This document shows, piece by piece, positions 1-11,038 of a DNA stretch of 64,000 nucleotides. Source of the stretch: Calonectria ilicicola (taxonomy: Eukaryota > Ascomycota > Sordariomycetes > Hypocreales > Nectriaceae); contig CP085831.1 of NCBI GenBank assembly GCA_020809705.1, positions 2,666,001-2,730,000 of the forward strand. The letters are read 5' to 3'. The stretch's first letter is position 1; the number at the start of each line of letters is the position of its first letter. The translations under genes and the position numbers were made by a program. The notes beneath the pieces are model-generated. The model was not told where the DNA came from and searched no databases. It was given only the letters and a program-made list of their open reading frames with translations.

Positions 1-490
1 GCAAGGAATATATATTAAGAAGGTTATTGGAACACGCCTAACTTCCCATTCAACCGTAACAGAGAGCGACTCCACAGATTAGGTTACGATTATAGAGGTA
101 GGAAGCACTGATAGAAGATGCCTTATACTATGTATTACTTTCACTAGCATAAGGCTTTAAGGCTAGTAGTTTAATAAGAATTTTCCTTAATAGAAATATG
201 CCTGCAGCTCCTTGGGCTGGGTAAATGCAGATATTCTCCTTAAGTAATTGAAGGAGATATTTATCCTAGAAACACGGCCCCAGAGGAAGAATCTATAGAG
301 GGTCCTTATTATTAATAGTCATACATTACATATATCAGTTCCATTTATACACACATGCTTTTTTAACCTCATACAGCCTCTTTACCTTCCGTCACATACA
401 TCACAAATTACACAACCTCTTAATATTAGTGTTTTCAGCCCCCTCAAAACCGCCTTTTATACAAAGACCCGCCGCAACGCCACCTTCAAA
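1..490. other. AT-rich sequence upstream of transposase relic
   Basis: There is no open gene here. The stretch is AT-rich with many TA-rich codons and stops in all frames. Its last codons before 491 are still open in the frame of the transposase remnant, so part of it is probably decayed transposon. No terminal inverted repeat could be recognised at the window edge. Confidence 0.4.
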
Positions 491-1105
491 GTGACTGCTC
501 CAGTCACAAAACAACGCTTCTTGGAGTGTTATAAAATAGCTTCCAATAAGGCAGTATCATCAAATAATCTCAAAAAAGGATTTTCAGCGACTAGAATTTA
601 TCCTTTTAATATTTCCAAGCCACTAGCCCGGATTATTGATGCTAAGGCCTCCCTAACAGCATCGCCCCCAACATCTCCGCCTTCCACACCTAAATACCAG
701 AAAAGAGACAATAACACAGCTATTAACACACCTAGGAACTCAAAGCATCTACATTTACAGGTAGATTTAATAGAAAAGACAATAAACAACATTCATCGCG
801 ATATACAGACCCTACTTCGAAAGGCAGGGAAACAGATCGATAAACAAGCTGCCCAAATAGCTGCATTGGAGGTCAAGTGCAATTACCTTCAGACCAAAAT
901 AGCTTCAACACAGCCCACAGGAAGGCAAGCAGTTAAGAAAAGCCCCAATAAGGGATTTGCAACACTAGTTCAAATAGAAGAGGCTCGTCAAGGGGCCCGG
1001 CGCCGGTCACAGCGCCTCGTTGAGAGAGGGCAGGCCCGGGCGGAAAGGAATGCAATTGAAAATGCAACATCAGCTGAGGAGGGTGTAATCTATGATATCC
1101 AGTAA
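443..1105 (+). pseudogene. Relic of Fot/pogo-type DDE transposase, C-terminal part
   Basis: The reading frame encodes the C-terminal region that follows the DDE domain in fungal pogo/Fot transposases. The segment APVTKQRFLECY, then KKGFSATRIYPFN and ISKPL, matches the family pattern of an APVxKQRF stretch followed by a GWxATGLxPxxxxKPL stretch. A basic coiled-coil-like tail follows. The open frame begins without an ATG (the first listed codon is GTG), the catalytic DDE part is missing, and the upstream DNA is AT-rich and full of stops. This is therefore a dead fragment and not an active element. The family call rests on remembered motif pattern only. The tail beyond about 800 is less diagnostic. 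Confidence 0.6.
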
Positions 1106-1354
1106 TTGCTAGTAAATTTACTATGTTTTTATGGAGTTGTGAAGGATAACGCCTTTGGTCACGATTTGGCTGATGCCCGCGGTCGGGTGGGGTCACGGTT
1201 GGGTGGGGAAGGACTCTAGAACCTATTTAGTCGTCTTTTTATACGACGGATTTAACGGAACACGCGATTGCCAAAAAGAAAATAAAAATAAAAAACTACA
1301 GGGTCAAATTATAGTACTCGTGTATAGATCCATTAAACCAAGCCTAAAGTCGTC

Positions 1355-2239
1355 CTATGATCTGATATTTCTATTGCCCCCATGTCGCGACTCTAAAGAC
1401 TCCCAGTCATTCACCTCCCCAGCATTATCGCTTTGGCTCTGCAGCAGCTGTCCGCCAATCACCGGCGAGGGTGGCAATCCCCAAATCGCCCACACAATAG
1501 CTCCCAACACCGCGGTCTCCATCAGCATAGTCATCATCAAATAAATGAGGCCATTTCCCGAAACAGCACTAAATCTTTTCTCTCCCGTGATGGTGTAGAC
1601 CAGTGTATACGAGGTGCGGACCGCCATGAAGGGGATGGCAATTCCCACCCCAAAAAGTGACCGCCTCTCAAGGGCCGGAATTCGCTTCCATTTTTGTGAG
1701 AGGAAATAAAAAAGAAGCACAGTCCAACCGAAGAGCGCGACAAACAAGCTGACGCTCACCCGGGTAAGATTGCTGGGGGCCATTGCATCTGTTTTGTTAC
1801 TAGCACCAGCAAAATCAGCAATAGATACCCCAATGCCCGCCCAACAGATCAGTTCGGGTATTCGAAAGTGCCATGGAGTTAGAAAATGAACGAAGGTGTT
1901 CCTGAAAGTGAAAATTATGTTAATCGGTTTTTCCCTTTAATTCGAAGAAGCGAGAGTCTGCACATACGCTCGTTTTAGGAGGTTGAGGAGAACAAATGTG
2001 ATCAAGACAAGTCCCAAGGATTCGCAAACAAAAACCGTGGCCCAGATAGCGCGAGCATCGCTGACCAGTGTGGCAAGCATACAGCTAGCGCCCACGATAC
2101 GAATAGCTGAGAAAAGACAAATACTAAACCAGCCATTCTTTCTTTGGTAAAAGAACACAAGGCTAATAATTAAAAAGGTTGAGAATATGGGAAGCTGCGT
2201 GACTGCTACACCATCACGAAACAAGAAGCTGCGTGCCAT
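1355..2239 (-). CDS. Multi-pass membrane protein, DUF7702-like
   Basis: The two-exon model is complement(1355..1901, 1968..2239), giving 272 residues. The 66-nt intron has a GTATGT donor and a TTTCAG acceptor, and joining keeps frame across a codon (KRA-NTF). The start at 2239 is an ATG (MARSFLFRDG). A longer frame up to 2260 would need a TTG. About seven hydrophobic helices are visible, and a short charged soluble tail ends the protein. The join gives the stretch FLTPWHFRIPELICWAGIG, which matches the layout of uncharacterised fungal seven-helix proteins now called DUF7702. It probably sits in an internal or plasma membrane. No function is known and neighbours do not suggest one. Confidence 0.7.
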
Positions 2240-3425
2240 CGTATGAAACCGGTCCTTCAATTCTCTGGGCGGTGCCGGTTATCTGATAAACTAGATGCAA
2301 AGTTGGTCGAAGAGATTGGGGATAGTGTCTGATCCATTTGAATTGAAACTTCACACATCTTTATTCTAACTGCTCTGTCCACCGATTGGTAATGTGAGAG
2401 GCAGGGCCGTAAAGCTTTGGTAGTGGAGCCCGTCTCAATTGGGAAGTCGATTCGATTGAGCTAGGGTTGGTGATCGAACTCGGGCAACGACTTGCTTGCG
2501 GTTGCACAGACACCAAAATTTTGTTGAAATTTTATCATGCTGCAAAATATTTTCTCGTCGATTTAGGGAACCGCGCATGCCAAATAATACAGTTGATCTG
2601 GACTTATATTTGTTTGTAATTTACCGTCCGTTACCTCTCTCTCAGCTTTCAATTTTGATTTCCCAATTTGATAAAGATCTATGCTCCATGTTAAATGATA
2701 CGTTCTCCCAGTATTCGGCCATGATGTCGTGGAGAACATCTCGTATTAAAAATACGGCTCCACATAATGCCCCCCCTTAAAAATATGATCCACACCATAA
2801 GTTAGCCGGTAACCGAAGCCTTGTTGAGGCGCAGGTGGACCTAACCGGATTAGGAAATCCATTCGAATTTTTCCCGCATGGAAGTCCATGTTCCTCGCAA
2901 TGAGTTTTACAGGGTAGGGTTTAAAGAACTGACTGGAACGTGGAACCGAAAGGCTAAATTGAATTAGTATTAAGTCGTGTGTTCAATCCAGGGTTTATCC
3001 CTGGGAAAGAGCATAAAAATAGGATGAATTTGGACACGGCGTGATGATTCCCAATAGCTTCGACATTCTTCATGATTCACCTTGACAGATTGTATCTTAA
3101 ATTCGTTTTTTCTAAAAGAAAATTATTGGTAGATGAAGCCAATATGATAATTCAGCCACATCAATGGCGACTAGTTTGTACTTTGCGTTGTCTCTGAATT
3201 TTGAACATGCGCTACCCTAGAGTAAATCGCTTTAACTTGCGACCATCCGAAATGACTGAGAAGCTGAAGGGAGACCAACAAATTGTCAGAGGATGGGGTG
3301 TTACTATTTTATTTATAGATTGATTAGTTCTTGAATTATCCGAACAGCTCCCTAGCAGCTGCTCACACCTTGTAAGGTAGAAAATTGCAAAGAATGTGGT
3401 GTCATTCAGCTCCATTCATTCTGGT
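2240..3425. other. Intergenic region
   Basis: This 1.2-kb stretch has only short open frames with no recognisable domains. It is AT-rich in places. It contains the 3' side of the Zn2Cys6 regulator gene and the 5' side of the membrane-protein gene. I see no repeat or RNA gene. Confidence 0.4.
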
Positions 3426-5207
3426 TCATACGAAACTTGTACAAGGTTCCCGATTCAGCTCCTCTGATGCCTTAGAGTTCAGTTTTGACAGCAAGTCCAA
3501 TAACCGGGTAAAATAAGAACTGACTCGTACTTTAATATCCTCTTCGCTATTATGGACCATCTCAAGAAGTACAGTGCCAACCCACCGGATCCTCTCAACC
3601 TGCAACCCCGTTAGTAACGAAACTCGTCTTGAAAGATGGTGACTAACGCTAGGTTCTCCCTTCACTTGATGATAAATGAATGGAATATCCTCCATGGTGT
3701 GCAGGAAATCCTGTATTATCTCCATTTTCTTTAAAGATATGAATAGTGATTGGTTCTTGACTCCCATTATGTCTGTTAAGCCAACTTCAATGGCCTGTTG
3801 CAAAATAACTAGCCTTGAACAATGAAATGACATGGTCAAGGTACATCGCTGAACCCAAAATGCCTTTTTCTGAAAAGAAGTAGCATCGTCATCTTGGGAG
3901 AGAGAAATTATGTTCCCAACCTGTAACCAATTTGGAAGACTGTCGATAATTCCAATGAAGTCAACGTAGGTTGTGGTAAGTTTGTTTGCATGGAACCCCT
4001 TTTCATCCTCTGATTTATTATATGCTCGCATGCCTACTACGATCTGAGCGGCCGAAGACCAGAGTCTTGCCAAAAGATGAGCGCCGAATCTGAGACGCTC
4101 TTCAAATATTTTATTGTACCAGGGACTCTCAATATCCATGAGCGAGGTGAATAATTCTCCATCAGGAAGAAGAGTAAGCTTGCCGTCAAGTACGGACTCG
4201 TAAAGCACAGATGGACGAGTTCTTAGACAAACTGAGGCCTGATCTGATAGATATAGGTGCCAAAAGCTTGATCGAAGGAGCTGAGACTCTACTTGGTCGT
4301 TGCGAAGAACTATTTGCTCATCGTATAATTGTAAGGTTCGGGCTAGAAGCGTGGCTTCCCCCATGACATGGAAAGCACTCCCTCGTTTCCCTGTTGTGTG
4401 TTGTAAGGCAGTGTAATGTAGATCCCTTATGATCAACGATGAAGAGTTTGGATATTCTAAATCATATTCGTCATAGCTCTTTAACATTTCGCGAGAGGCA
4501 CGAAGGAATGGAACAGCTACTCGATGTCCATGGGGCAGCAAGGATTTCGGCATAACCGAAGAAACCGAGGCGCAGAGAGCAGTGATGAGAGCAAAATCTC
4601 TCTTCTCTTGAATGAGATCTTCATCCTTGCGAAGCTGGAATGGAACCGATAGAGGGTCCGCAAAACATGCCAAAGCGGCTTTTCGAAGTGTTGGCTCGTG
4701 TACGATAGGAGCGGTGGGGAAAATGTATTGCATGAACAAGTCAATGCAGTGATTTGCAAAGTCAACAGTTAATTGGAATGGTAATGCCTGGGAAATAAGT
4801 TGAAGTAGATTGTGCCAGATTGCTTGCGCTGATCCTTCATCATTGTAGGCGGGCGGAGATGCAACTGGCTCGGCGACGGCGACAGCAGCGGGGATGTCCC
4901 AGGATAATTGCGGTTGTTGTCCTTGATCCTGAGCGTCATAGCCAACCGCTTGTGCGTCCTGTGGTGACGGTATACTAGAAGGCTCTTGACTTGAGAAAGT
5001 TTGGATGTCGGGTAAGCTTTCACCGAGAGAAGCGGCACTGGGTTGATTAAACTTGCGCCCTCGCTTTTTCGGACGTATCGTGAATTGGCAGTCGAGCTGT
5101 GAGATGCGACAGTTGGAGCAAGGCTCCGCGGAATCGCATTTGACTTTTCTCCTCTTGCAAGAATCGCAAGCGCGATTAGCGACCGAGGATCGCGGGTGGG
5201 GTGCCAT
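3426..5207 (-). CDS. Zn2Cys6 transcription factor, probable regulator of the glycoside island
   Basis: A single uninterrupted frame of 593 residues starts at an ATG. Residues 14-39 form the binuclear zinc cluster with the spacing C-x2-C-x5-C-x5-C-x2-C-x6-C (ACDSCKRRKVKC, then CSNC), followed by a basic linker KKRGRK. The rest resembles the fungal-specific regulatory domain, with a stretch FPTAPIVHEPTLRKAA near residue 170 typical of maltose/sucrose-type regulators. The gene is transcribed away from the saponin-hydrolase-like gene across a 407-bp shared promoter. Three promoters of the island carry CCGCGG, an inverted CCG/CGG pair of the kind such proteins bind. Control of the island is inferred from position, not shown. 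Confidence 0.85.
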   Translation of the reverse strand: MAPHPRSSVANRACDSCKRRKVKCDSAEPCSNCRISQLDCQFTIRPKKRGRKFNQPSAASLGESLPDIQTFSSQEPSSIPSPQDAQAVGYDAQDQGQQPQLSWDIPAAVAVAEPVASPPAYNDEGSAQAIWHNLLQLISQALPFQLTVDFANHCIDLFMQYIFPTAPIVHEPTLRKAALACFADPLSVPFQLRKDEDLIQEKRDFALITALCASVSSVMPKSLLPHGHRVAVPFLRASREMLKSYDEYDLEYPNSSSLIIRDLHYTALQHTTGKRGSAFHVMGEATLLARTLQLYDEQIVLRNDQVESQLLRSSFWHLYLSDQASVCLRTRPSVLYESVLDGKLTLLPDGELFTSLMDIESPWYNKIFEERLRFGAHLLARLWSSAAQIVVGMRAYNKSEDEKGFHANKLTTTYVDFIGIIDSLPNWLQVGNIISLSQDDDATSFQKKAFWVQRCTLTMSFHCSRLVILQQAIEVGLTDIMGVKNQSLFISLKKMEIIQDFLHTMEDIPFIYHQVKGEPSVSHHLSRRVSLLTGLQVERIRWVGTVLLEMVHNSEEDIKVRVSSYFTRLLDLLSKLNSKASEELNREPCTSFV

Positions 5208-5614
5208 GGTAAATTGATGGCTGGTCAGAAGATCATCAACTTTCCCCGTGGAGAATTGACCAAGTCTGTCAGCGAACCCTCAAGCCTTTATGACTGATCC
5301 CCAACATCCCTGTCACGCGCTATACTCGATCCACCTTCCCCCGCAATCACGCTCCATTAGGCACGAGCGAGTTGCCTGAGCTTTTTGGAGTCACGGATGA
5401 CCACGACAACGGGCTCGAATTGTAGCTGGAATTCACGAATATTGTTTTCACACTAGCCATTTTCGATCATCTAAATAACTAGATCCGCGGCTATAGATAA
5501 TGCATAGAAGCTGGCGCCATGTGCTTCCCCGAGGTCGTCCAACCGCCAGTTCATATTTTAAGGAGCTTTAGTCCTCATCTTCCAGGAGTTTCAATACTTC
5601 AATCAATCAGTTAC
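5208..5614. promoter_or_regulatory. Divergent promoter: regulator / saponin hydrolase
   Basis: This 407-bp stretch lies between two divergent start codons, so it must hold both promoters. A CCGCGG palindrome lies at 5485-5490, about 125 bp before the hydrolase start, and is followed by a TATA-like TATAGATAA. Use of the site by the adjacent regulator is inference. Confidence 0.5.
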
Positions 5615-7477
5615 ATGTGGAAGATGTCTTTTAAAAATTTTTGTTCATTCCTAGTTTTGTGTGCGGCTGGCTGGGTTACTGTGGCCTTGCCAAGCCCACC
5701 ACCGCTTGAAGCTATTCAAATCGTTGAGCTTCCACTACCTCCAGTTATCGCGAGTTCTGATGAAGGAGCTTGCACCGCCGATTTCAATCCTCAAAAAACT
5801 GGCTGCATTGGCCAGAAAGTTGGTGAATTCCAGGCCGGCGATTTCACACCAGACGGCAATCATGTTGTTGTCAACGTCGAGTTCGTTGGCGCACCGGCCA
5901 AACCTGATCCAGCCAGCATATTTTCAGGTGAACAGCTGATTTTAGTCAAGACCAATGGGATGAATTTCAGCAACGGAGATCCGTGGAAATGTCTGAGTTG
6001 TGGTGTGCCTGCTGCCAATGCCGTTTCTCTCGACCCCCAACGTGACTATCCTCACGTTTTTAGAAGCGGAGACAAAGCATTATGGGGCCACAATATTCTT
6101 GACTGCAATGGGGAGCTTCTTGAAAGCGATTTATGCCTTCCAAATCAAACCCACATTTATCCCATTCACTGGAATATTAATGAGGATGGAAGTGGGTCAG
6201 GTGGAAGCCCGCGAGAACTCCGTCTTCATCCCGACGATAAACACATGGGATGGAGCTCGTTTACAAATACTGGCGGGCAATTCACCTACTTCGGGAGACT
6301 TGAATTCAACCAAAACCCTAGCGTCGGTGAGCCTCTAGCTCCCAGATACGACTTGGTCGATGTAAACATTTTAGTCGACGAGCAAAATCGATCTTACATC
6401 ATGGCTGATGGTTTCAATTTGACATTGAACCAGGATGCTATTTCAGTGGGAGAGTTACGCGGGTTTTCTGGGACTGGCGATGAGATTATCTACTTGGGGT
6501 CTACCTGGGAGGCTAATAATATCGATTTATTTGCCGTTCATGTGGTTTCCGGTGAAGTTCGTCGTCTCACAAGCCATCCTGAATACACTGACCCCGCGGC
6601 GTTCTCGGCGGATAATGAGTGGTTTGTAGCCATGGATACCCGCGGATCTGATCGGCAGATGTGGATGTCGGGGATGCGCGGAATACCGCCATTGATCGAT
6701 CTTGTCACCGCTGCTGTGGCCTCGTCAACTAGGAACAATGGACCGCGCCGGTTTTTTCAACCTATTCTGATAGATAGATACGGAGACCGCGGTGATTACT
6801 ACGGCCAACGTGTGAACGCAGCTGGAGATGAAAGCAATGGAAGCGTCAACGACCCGAATTGGAACGGTCGAGCAGATCCAGCATTCTCTCCAGATGGCAC
6901 ACGCATTGTTTACTGGCAAGCTTTGGTTGTGTCGCCATCATGTGGAGGTATTAACCCACTCAAGTGCCCAGCTTCAACTGCCCAGGGTGGCCGAGAGTAT
7001 CGTCTTATGCTCGCACATCGCACTAATCGAAAAGCTACAAAGCCTGCCCCAATCTTCGAGATCGGGGACTCGATTCCTTGGGCATTGCCATTCCCACCAG
7101 GAGCTGAATTTCCCACACAGTACAGCTTGGATCAAGGGGATTATACTCTTTTAGGCAAGATCTCTGGCCAAGCCAAGGTCAGCTTACTTCAGGATACTGT
7201 GGCAGTTGAATACAATGAGTACTCTGATGACGGACAGCATGTTTTAAATGGAAACGAAAATGTAACCTTGACGGTCTCTCCGAGCAACCCATGGGAACAC
7301 CATGTCGATTGGTACTCGGATCTTATTCAGACTGGTACCGTTCAGGCTACGAAGAAGACAAGTTTGGATGGTTTCCATCTGTCAATCGATCTATTCACCA
7401 ATATCTTTGATGCAAATGGATCATTGACTACGGTTATTGATGGGAAGGAATATGTTCAGCCTGCAAATGGTACATGA
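5615..7477 (+). CDS. Secreted saponin-hydrolase-like beta-propeller protein
   Basis: The frame gives 620 residues from the ATG at 5615 (MWKMSFKNFC), chosen because it places a signal peptide (FCSFLVLCAAGWVTVA) at the very N-terminus. An upstream in-frame ATG at 5519 would bury it. The mature part starts with a proline-rich LPSPPPLEAIQIVELPLPP segment and contains PD40/WD-type beta-propeller blades (for example AFSADNEWFVAMDTRGSD and AFSPDGTRIVYW), with several N-glycosylation sequons. The overall pattern matches fungal saponin hydrolases such as those of Neocosmospora and Aspergillus, which release the sugar chain from soyasaponin outside the cell. The match is from memory of the family, so substrate is uncertain. 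Glycosidase and transporter neighbours support a role in glycoside use. Confidence 0.7.
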   Translation: MWKMSFKNFCSFLVLCAAGWVTVALPSPPPLEAIQIVELPLPPVIASSDEGACTADFNPQKTGCIGQKVGEFQAGDFTPDGNHVVVNVEFVGAPAKPDPASIFSGEQLILVKTNGMNFSNGDPWKCLSCGVPAANAVSLDPQRDYPHVFRSGDKALWGHNILDCNGELLESDLCLPNQTHIYPIHWNINEDGSGSGGSPRELRLHPDDKHMGWSSFTNTGGQFTYFGRLEFNQNPSVGEPLAPRYDLVDVNILVDEQNRSYIMADGFNLTLNQDAISVGELRGFSGTGDEIIYLGSTWEANNIDLFAVHVVSGEVRRLTSHPEYTDPAAFSADNEWFVAMDTRGSDRQMWMSGMRGIPPLIDLVTAAVASSTRNNGPRRFFQPILIDRYGDRGDYYGQRVNAAGDESNGSVNDPNWNGRADPAFSPDGTRIVYWQALVVSPSCGGINPLKCPASTAQGGREYRLMLAHRTNRKATKPAPIFEIGDSIPWALPFPPGAEFPTQYSLDQGDYTLLGKISGQAKVSLLQDTVAVEYNEYSDDGQHVLNGNENVTLTVSPSNPWEHHVDWYSDLIQTGTVQATKKTSLDGFHLSIDLFTNIFDANGSLTTVIDGKEYVQPANGT

Positions 7478-8098
7478 GGGGGCTTGCGTGACAATTAGAG
7501 ATGCCACTAGAGACTTGATAGATAAATATACTTGTTCAAGTGGTGCTCCATGCCGTGTGTCGTTTGATTCGATGGGTTAGGCTTAATGTGATGGTGGCGT
7601 GGGTGTAAATATTAAGGATCGGAATGTCCCAAACGTTTCCGTAATATTGCTTACATCACGGTAGCTGACGAGGAGGGTTCCTTCTTGGTTCTGTGATATA
7701 ACAGGGGTCATTAAATTCAAATTTTGCACTTTGACGAGGATTATTCTACCCAATATTGCTGAAGTGTCTATAATGAGTAGGCTAATTTCTTGGCTGTGGA
7801 TCATGGCAATTGATCGTGCGGGGTATAGTGTGGAGTGATAATCACCCACGGGTGAAATAACCATGATGGTGGTTGGGGCTGGAGACAAGGGTAAATGTTC
7901 CGCGGAGACATTGTGACGAAAATCGCCTAGCAGTCAGTTATACACTAGGCCACACCTAGACTCGCACCACTACCCATTTCTGCCTATGAAAATAAATCCC
8001 ATGACGCGGTTCATTAGAGATATAAATGCATCATTGAGGTGTGATTTGTGAATGTGGTTCCTTATCACAGGGTCTTGATCATTTTTATGCTTGTTACC
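7478..8098. promoter_or_regulatory. Intergenic region and transporter promoter
   Basis: No gene is visible. A CCGCGG palindrome lies at 7900-7905, about 200 bp upstream of the transporter start. It shares the form CCGCGGAGA with the site in the GH1/GH78 promoter. The antisense frame at 7583-7888 has no domain and I treat it as chance. Confidence 0.4.
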
Positions 8099-9892
8099 AT
8101 GGCTCACTCAAAGGATTCTAACCCAAAGTCTACCATCTTGACTGATCACGTCGAGGCATCCGCGGATGTAAATGTCAAAGAAAGCGACCTCACTCTCGAT
8201 GCCATCACCAAGGGTCAAGCCACTTCGGGCTATGAGACCATGTCTCTATGGGATACTGTTAAAACCTTCAAAGTTGCTACGATTGTTTGTTTCACCGCTG
8301 CTTTTAGTGCTGCCACGGATGGTTACCAAATTGGGTCAGTTGAGAGACACAACTTCTTTGGTCGCCACGAAGATTAACGAGGCTAGAATTAATGCGAGTA
8401 TAATCGCTAATCAGGGTTTTATCAACGAATTTGCAACCAAAACTGACTCTGAGGGGAAATTGTACCATGCCTCGTCAATTCTCATGGGCTGGAGCTCCAT
8501 CATGTCGATTGGGCAAATCATTGGAATGACATCCCTTGCTTTCGTCTCCAGTCGATTTGGCAGAAAGGTCGCTATGTACACATATTGGTTCATTCTTGCT
8601 ATGAGTGTTATGACTGAAAGCTTGGCAAGATCATGGCCGGTTTGGCTAGTTGGAAAGCTTCTTGCTGGTATTGGTGTTGGTTGTCTTCAGTCGACTCTGC
8701 CAACGTATATTTCCGAGGTTGCTCCAGTCCGAATCCGAGGTGGTTTATTAATGTGCTACAGTTTTTGGTGGACCGTGGGTGTGTTCTGCGCTCATATTGC
8801 TTTAAACAGTCTCAACCAAACACATCAACTCAAATGGCTGGTACCGATTTATACCCAATGGGCGCAAATAGGACTGATGCTTTTGATCTACATCTTTCTT
8901 CCCGAGTCACCGGCATGGTGTGTTGGGAGAGGACGCTATGATCAAGCTCGAAAAGAATTGCGAAAGTTGAGTCATGGAGTTGAAAACTACAACATTGAAC
9001 AACAATTGCAAGTTTTGATCCTTGCTATTGAACACGAACAAGCTGTTGCCGTGGAGCAGAAACGAGAAAGATGGTATGCCATATTTCAGGGCATAAATGG
9101 CCTTCGAACTCTCATCTCTCTTTGGGCAAATCTGTCACAGCAATTCCTTGGTCTCACTTTATTTTCAACCTTTGGCACATACTTCTTTCAACAAGCTGGT
9201 GTCGCGAAGCCTTTTACCGTTAAATGCATCACATCCTCTATCAATGTTGCAACTATCATTGTCATTATATTTATTGCCGACCGTATTGGGCGGCGATGGA
9301 TGGCTTGCTGTGCAACGACAATCGAATTACTCTCGTGTGTGGCTATTGGCATTCTTGGAGTGACTAAACACGTCAAAGCGACGGACTATCTTTTTGTACT
9401 GTTCGCTTGCCTTTGGAGTAAGTTCTAATGAAACTTGGGAAGGATGAAACTCTAATTCTGCGCGCTAGATATGGGTATGACTGCTAATGGAGCAGCTGGA
9501 TGGGGATATATAGGTGAAATTTCTTCCCAGCGCCTTCGACCTTATACAGCAGGCTTTGGTGCAGCTGCCACTTGTATTGTTGGAGTGGTGATGAATGTTC
9601 TAACTCCGAAAATGGTGAATGCACACGAGTGGAACTGGGGTTTCAAGACTGCTTGGTTCTATGCTGGAGTAGGGTTCCCATTTGTTGTCGGGATGTGGCT
9701 TCTAATCCCAGAGACTAAAGGGTAAGACATGATTCTAGTTGCCCTGTTGCGAAATGTAGCTGATTCCCGTTTTTTAGGCGTTCTCCTGCAGAACTGGATG
9801 AGCTGTTTGAGCGAAAGATCAAACCATGGCGTTTCCATCAAACAGAGACTGCTACTCAACGTCTGCTAGCCCAGCAACAGAAAGAGTACTGA
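8099..9892 (+). CDS. MFS sugar transporter, maltose/lactose-permease type
   Basis: The four-exon model is join(8099..8334, 8387..9417, 9469..9721, 9778..9892), giving 544 residues. Introns are 52, 51 and 56 nt with GT..AG ends, and every join keeps frame and restores family motifs: DGYQIG-INASIIANQGF, CLW-NMGMTANGAAGW and PETKG-RSPAELDELFE. The start ATG sits in ACCATGG. Twelve membrane segments are expected. Sugar-porter signatures are present: SRFGRK after helix 2, PESPAWCVGRGR before the central loop, RIGRR, and PETKG near the end. The family imports oligosaccharides or glucosides with protons at the plasma membrane. Its place between a secreted hydrolase and intracellular glycosidases suggests that it imports the released sugar chain; the substrate is inferred. 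Confidence 0.85.
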
Positions 9893-11038
9893 TACGCTTT
9901 TCTGTATTCTACCTTCAAGGTTCAATACATTTATTTTGAAGCGGCTGCATTTGGTGGGGGATATATTAAGGGCAGGAATGTTACTCAGAGAAGTGCGAAA
10001 CCTCAAGATGATGCATTCCATGTGTTCATAAATTGAATGGATCATTTTACTTCTTCTTGTAGCTCTATAATTTTATTAGGTTTAATTGAATGTGCTATTT
10101 TTCTTGGTCAAATATCGAAACCTACTCGTATTATTTTGTGGTGACGAGTCTTTTTTATGCACTACGGGATAACAGTGAGAAGAGATAGCCCTATGGGTAG
10201 TAAGACGACGCTCTGTTTTCACGCGAAGGAATTGAGAATGTATCTGAAAAGAAATAACACCATGCTAGAACTCTTATCCTTTAGGAGGTGATATTTCGTA
10301 AAAGTGCGAGTTCCTTAGATGCAAATGGCTGAAAATAGCCGCAGAGAAAGACGAACAAAATCATTTGACGAAACGAGATGATTTCCTCAATCACATTCGA
10401 CTGAATGCCTCGGCTAGACAGATACAAAATGCGCCACTTCGTATCCGAACAACAGAGAAAAGCAAAGTGAGCACGGGGAATTGCACCATTCTCCACTTGG
10501 GCTAATTTCCAAATCGCCGTGGAAGTTATTTAGTGCGATGATTGGTTTTCCGCTGTTGTTAGCCGCGGCATTTTAATCCCTGCACTCACGCAGCCATGTT
10601 CAGCTTGCGAGGATTCTCGGATTGATGCGCGTATAGCTCGTAAATGCTATGCGAAATATGCTCTGTGGCAAAACTTCCGCTTAGCCATGATAAAAACGGG
10701 ACAGAGGACTTGAATCGCTCGATTAGACCCCGCTTAGATTTTGTTTCGGGGTTTCGCTGACCGACTTTCCTTAAAAAGATAAATGCCGGGTTATTGAGAG
10801 CCGAGCTCTGGTTAGGCAGATATCCGCGGCTTTTGAACCGAGAAACACAAAACAGATACCTCATCATTTAACAATTTCATCACAGGACTACATTTAGATT
10901 ATAGCGCATGCATATGTAATTCCAAATACCTATCGAGCAATCTAAGTCGTGCGTAGAACGCAAAATATTCCAAAACAAAAAGTAAAGAGAATGCCACAAC
11001 ACGAATGAACCGCCCTTCGTTCGCGATCAGTCCATGCA
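9893..11038. other. Intergenic region
   Basis: This 1.1-kb stretch between convergent genes shows no coding frame with a recognisable domain. It contains two further CCGCGG sequences at 10563-10568 and 10824-10829, which have no obvious promoter to serve. Otherwise I see nothing in it. Confidence 0.35.

Noticed and set aside
1155..1544. 129-residue plus-strand frame
   Set aside because: It overlaps the 3' exon of the membrane-protein gene, whose spliced model is much better supported.
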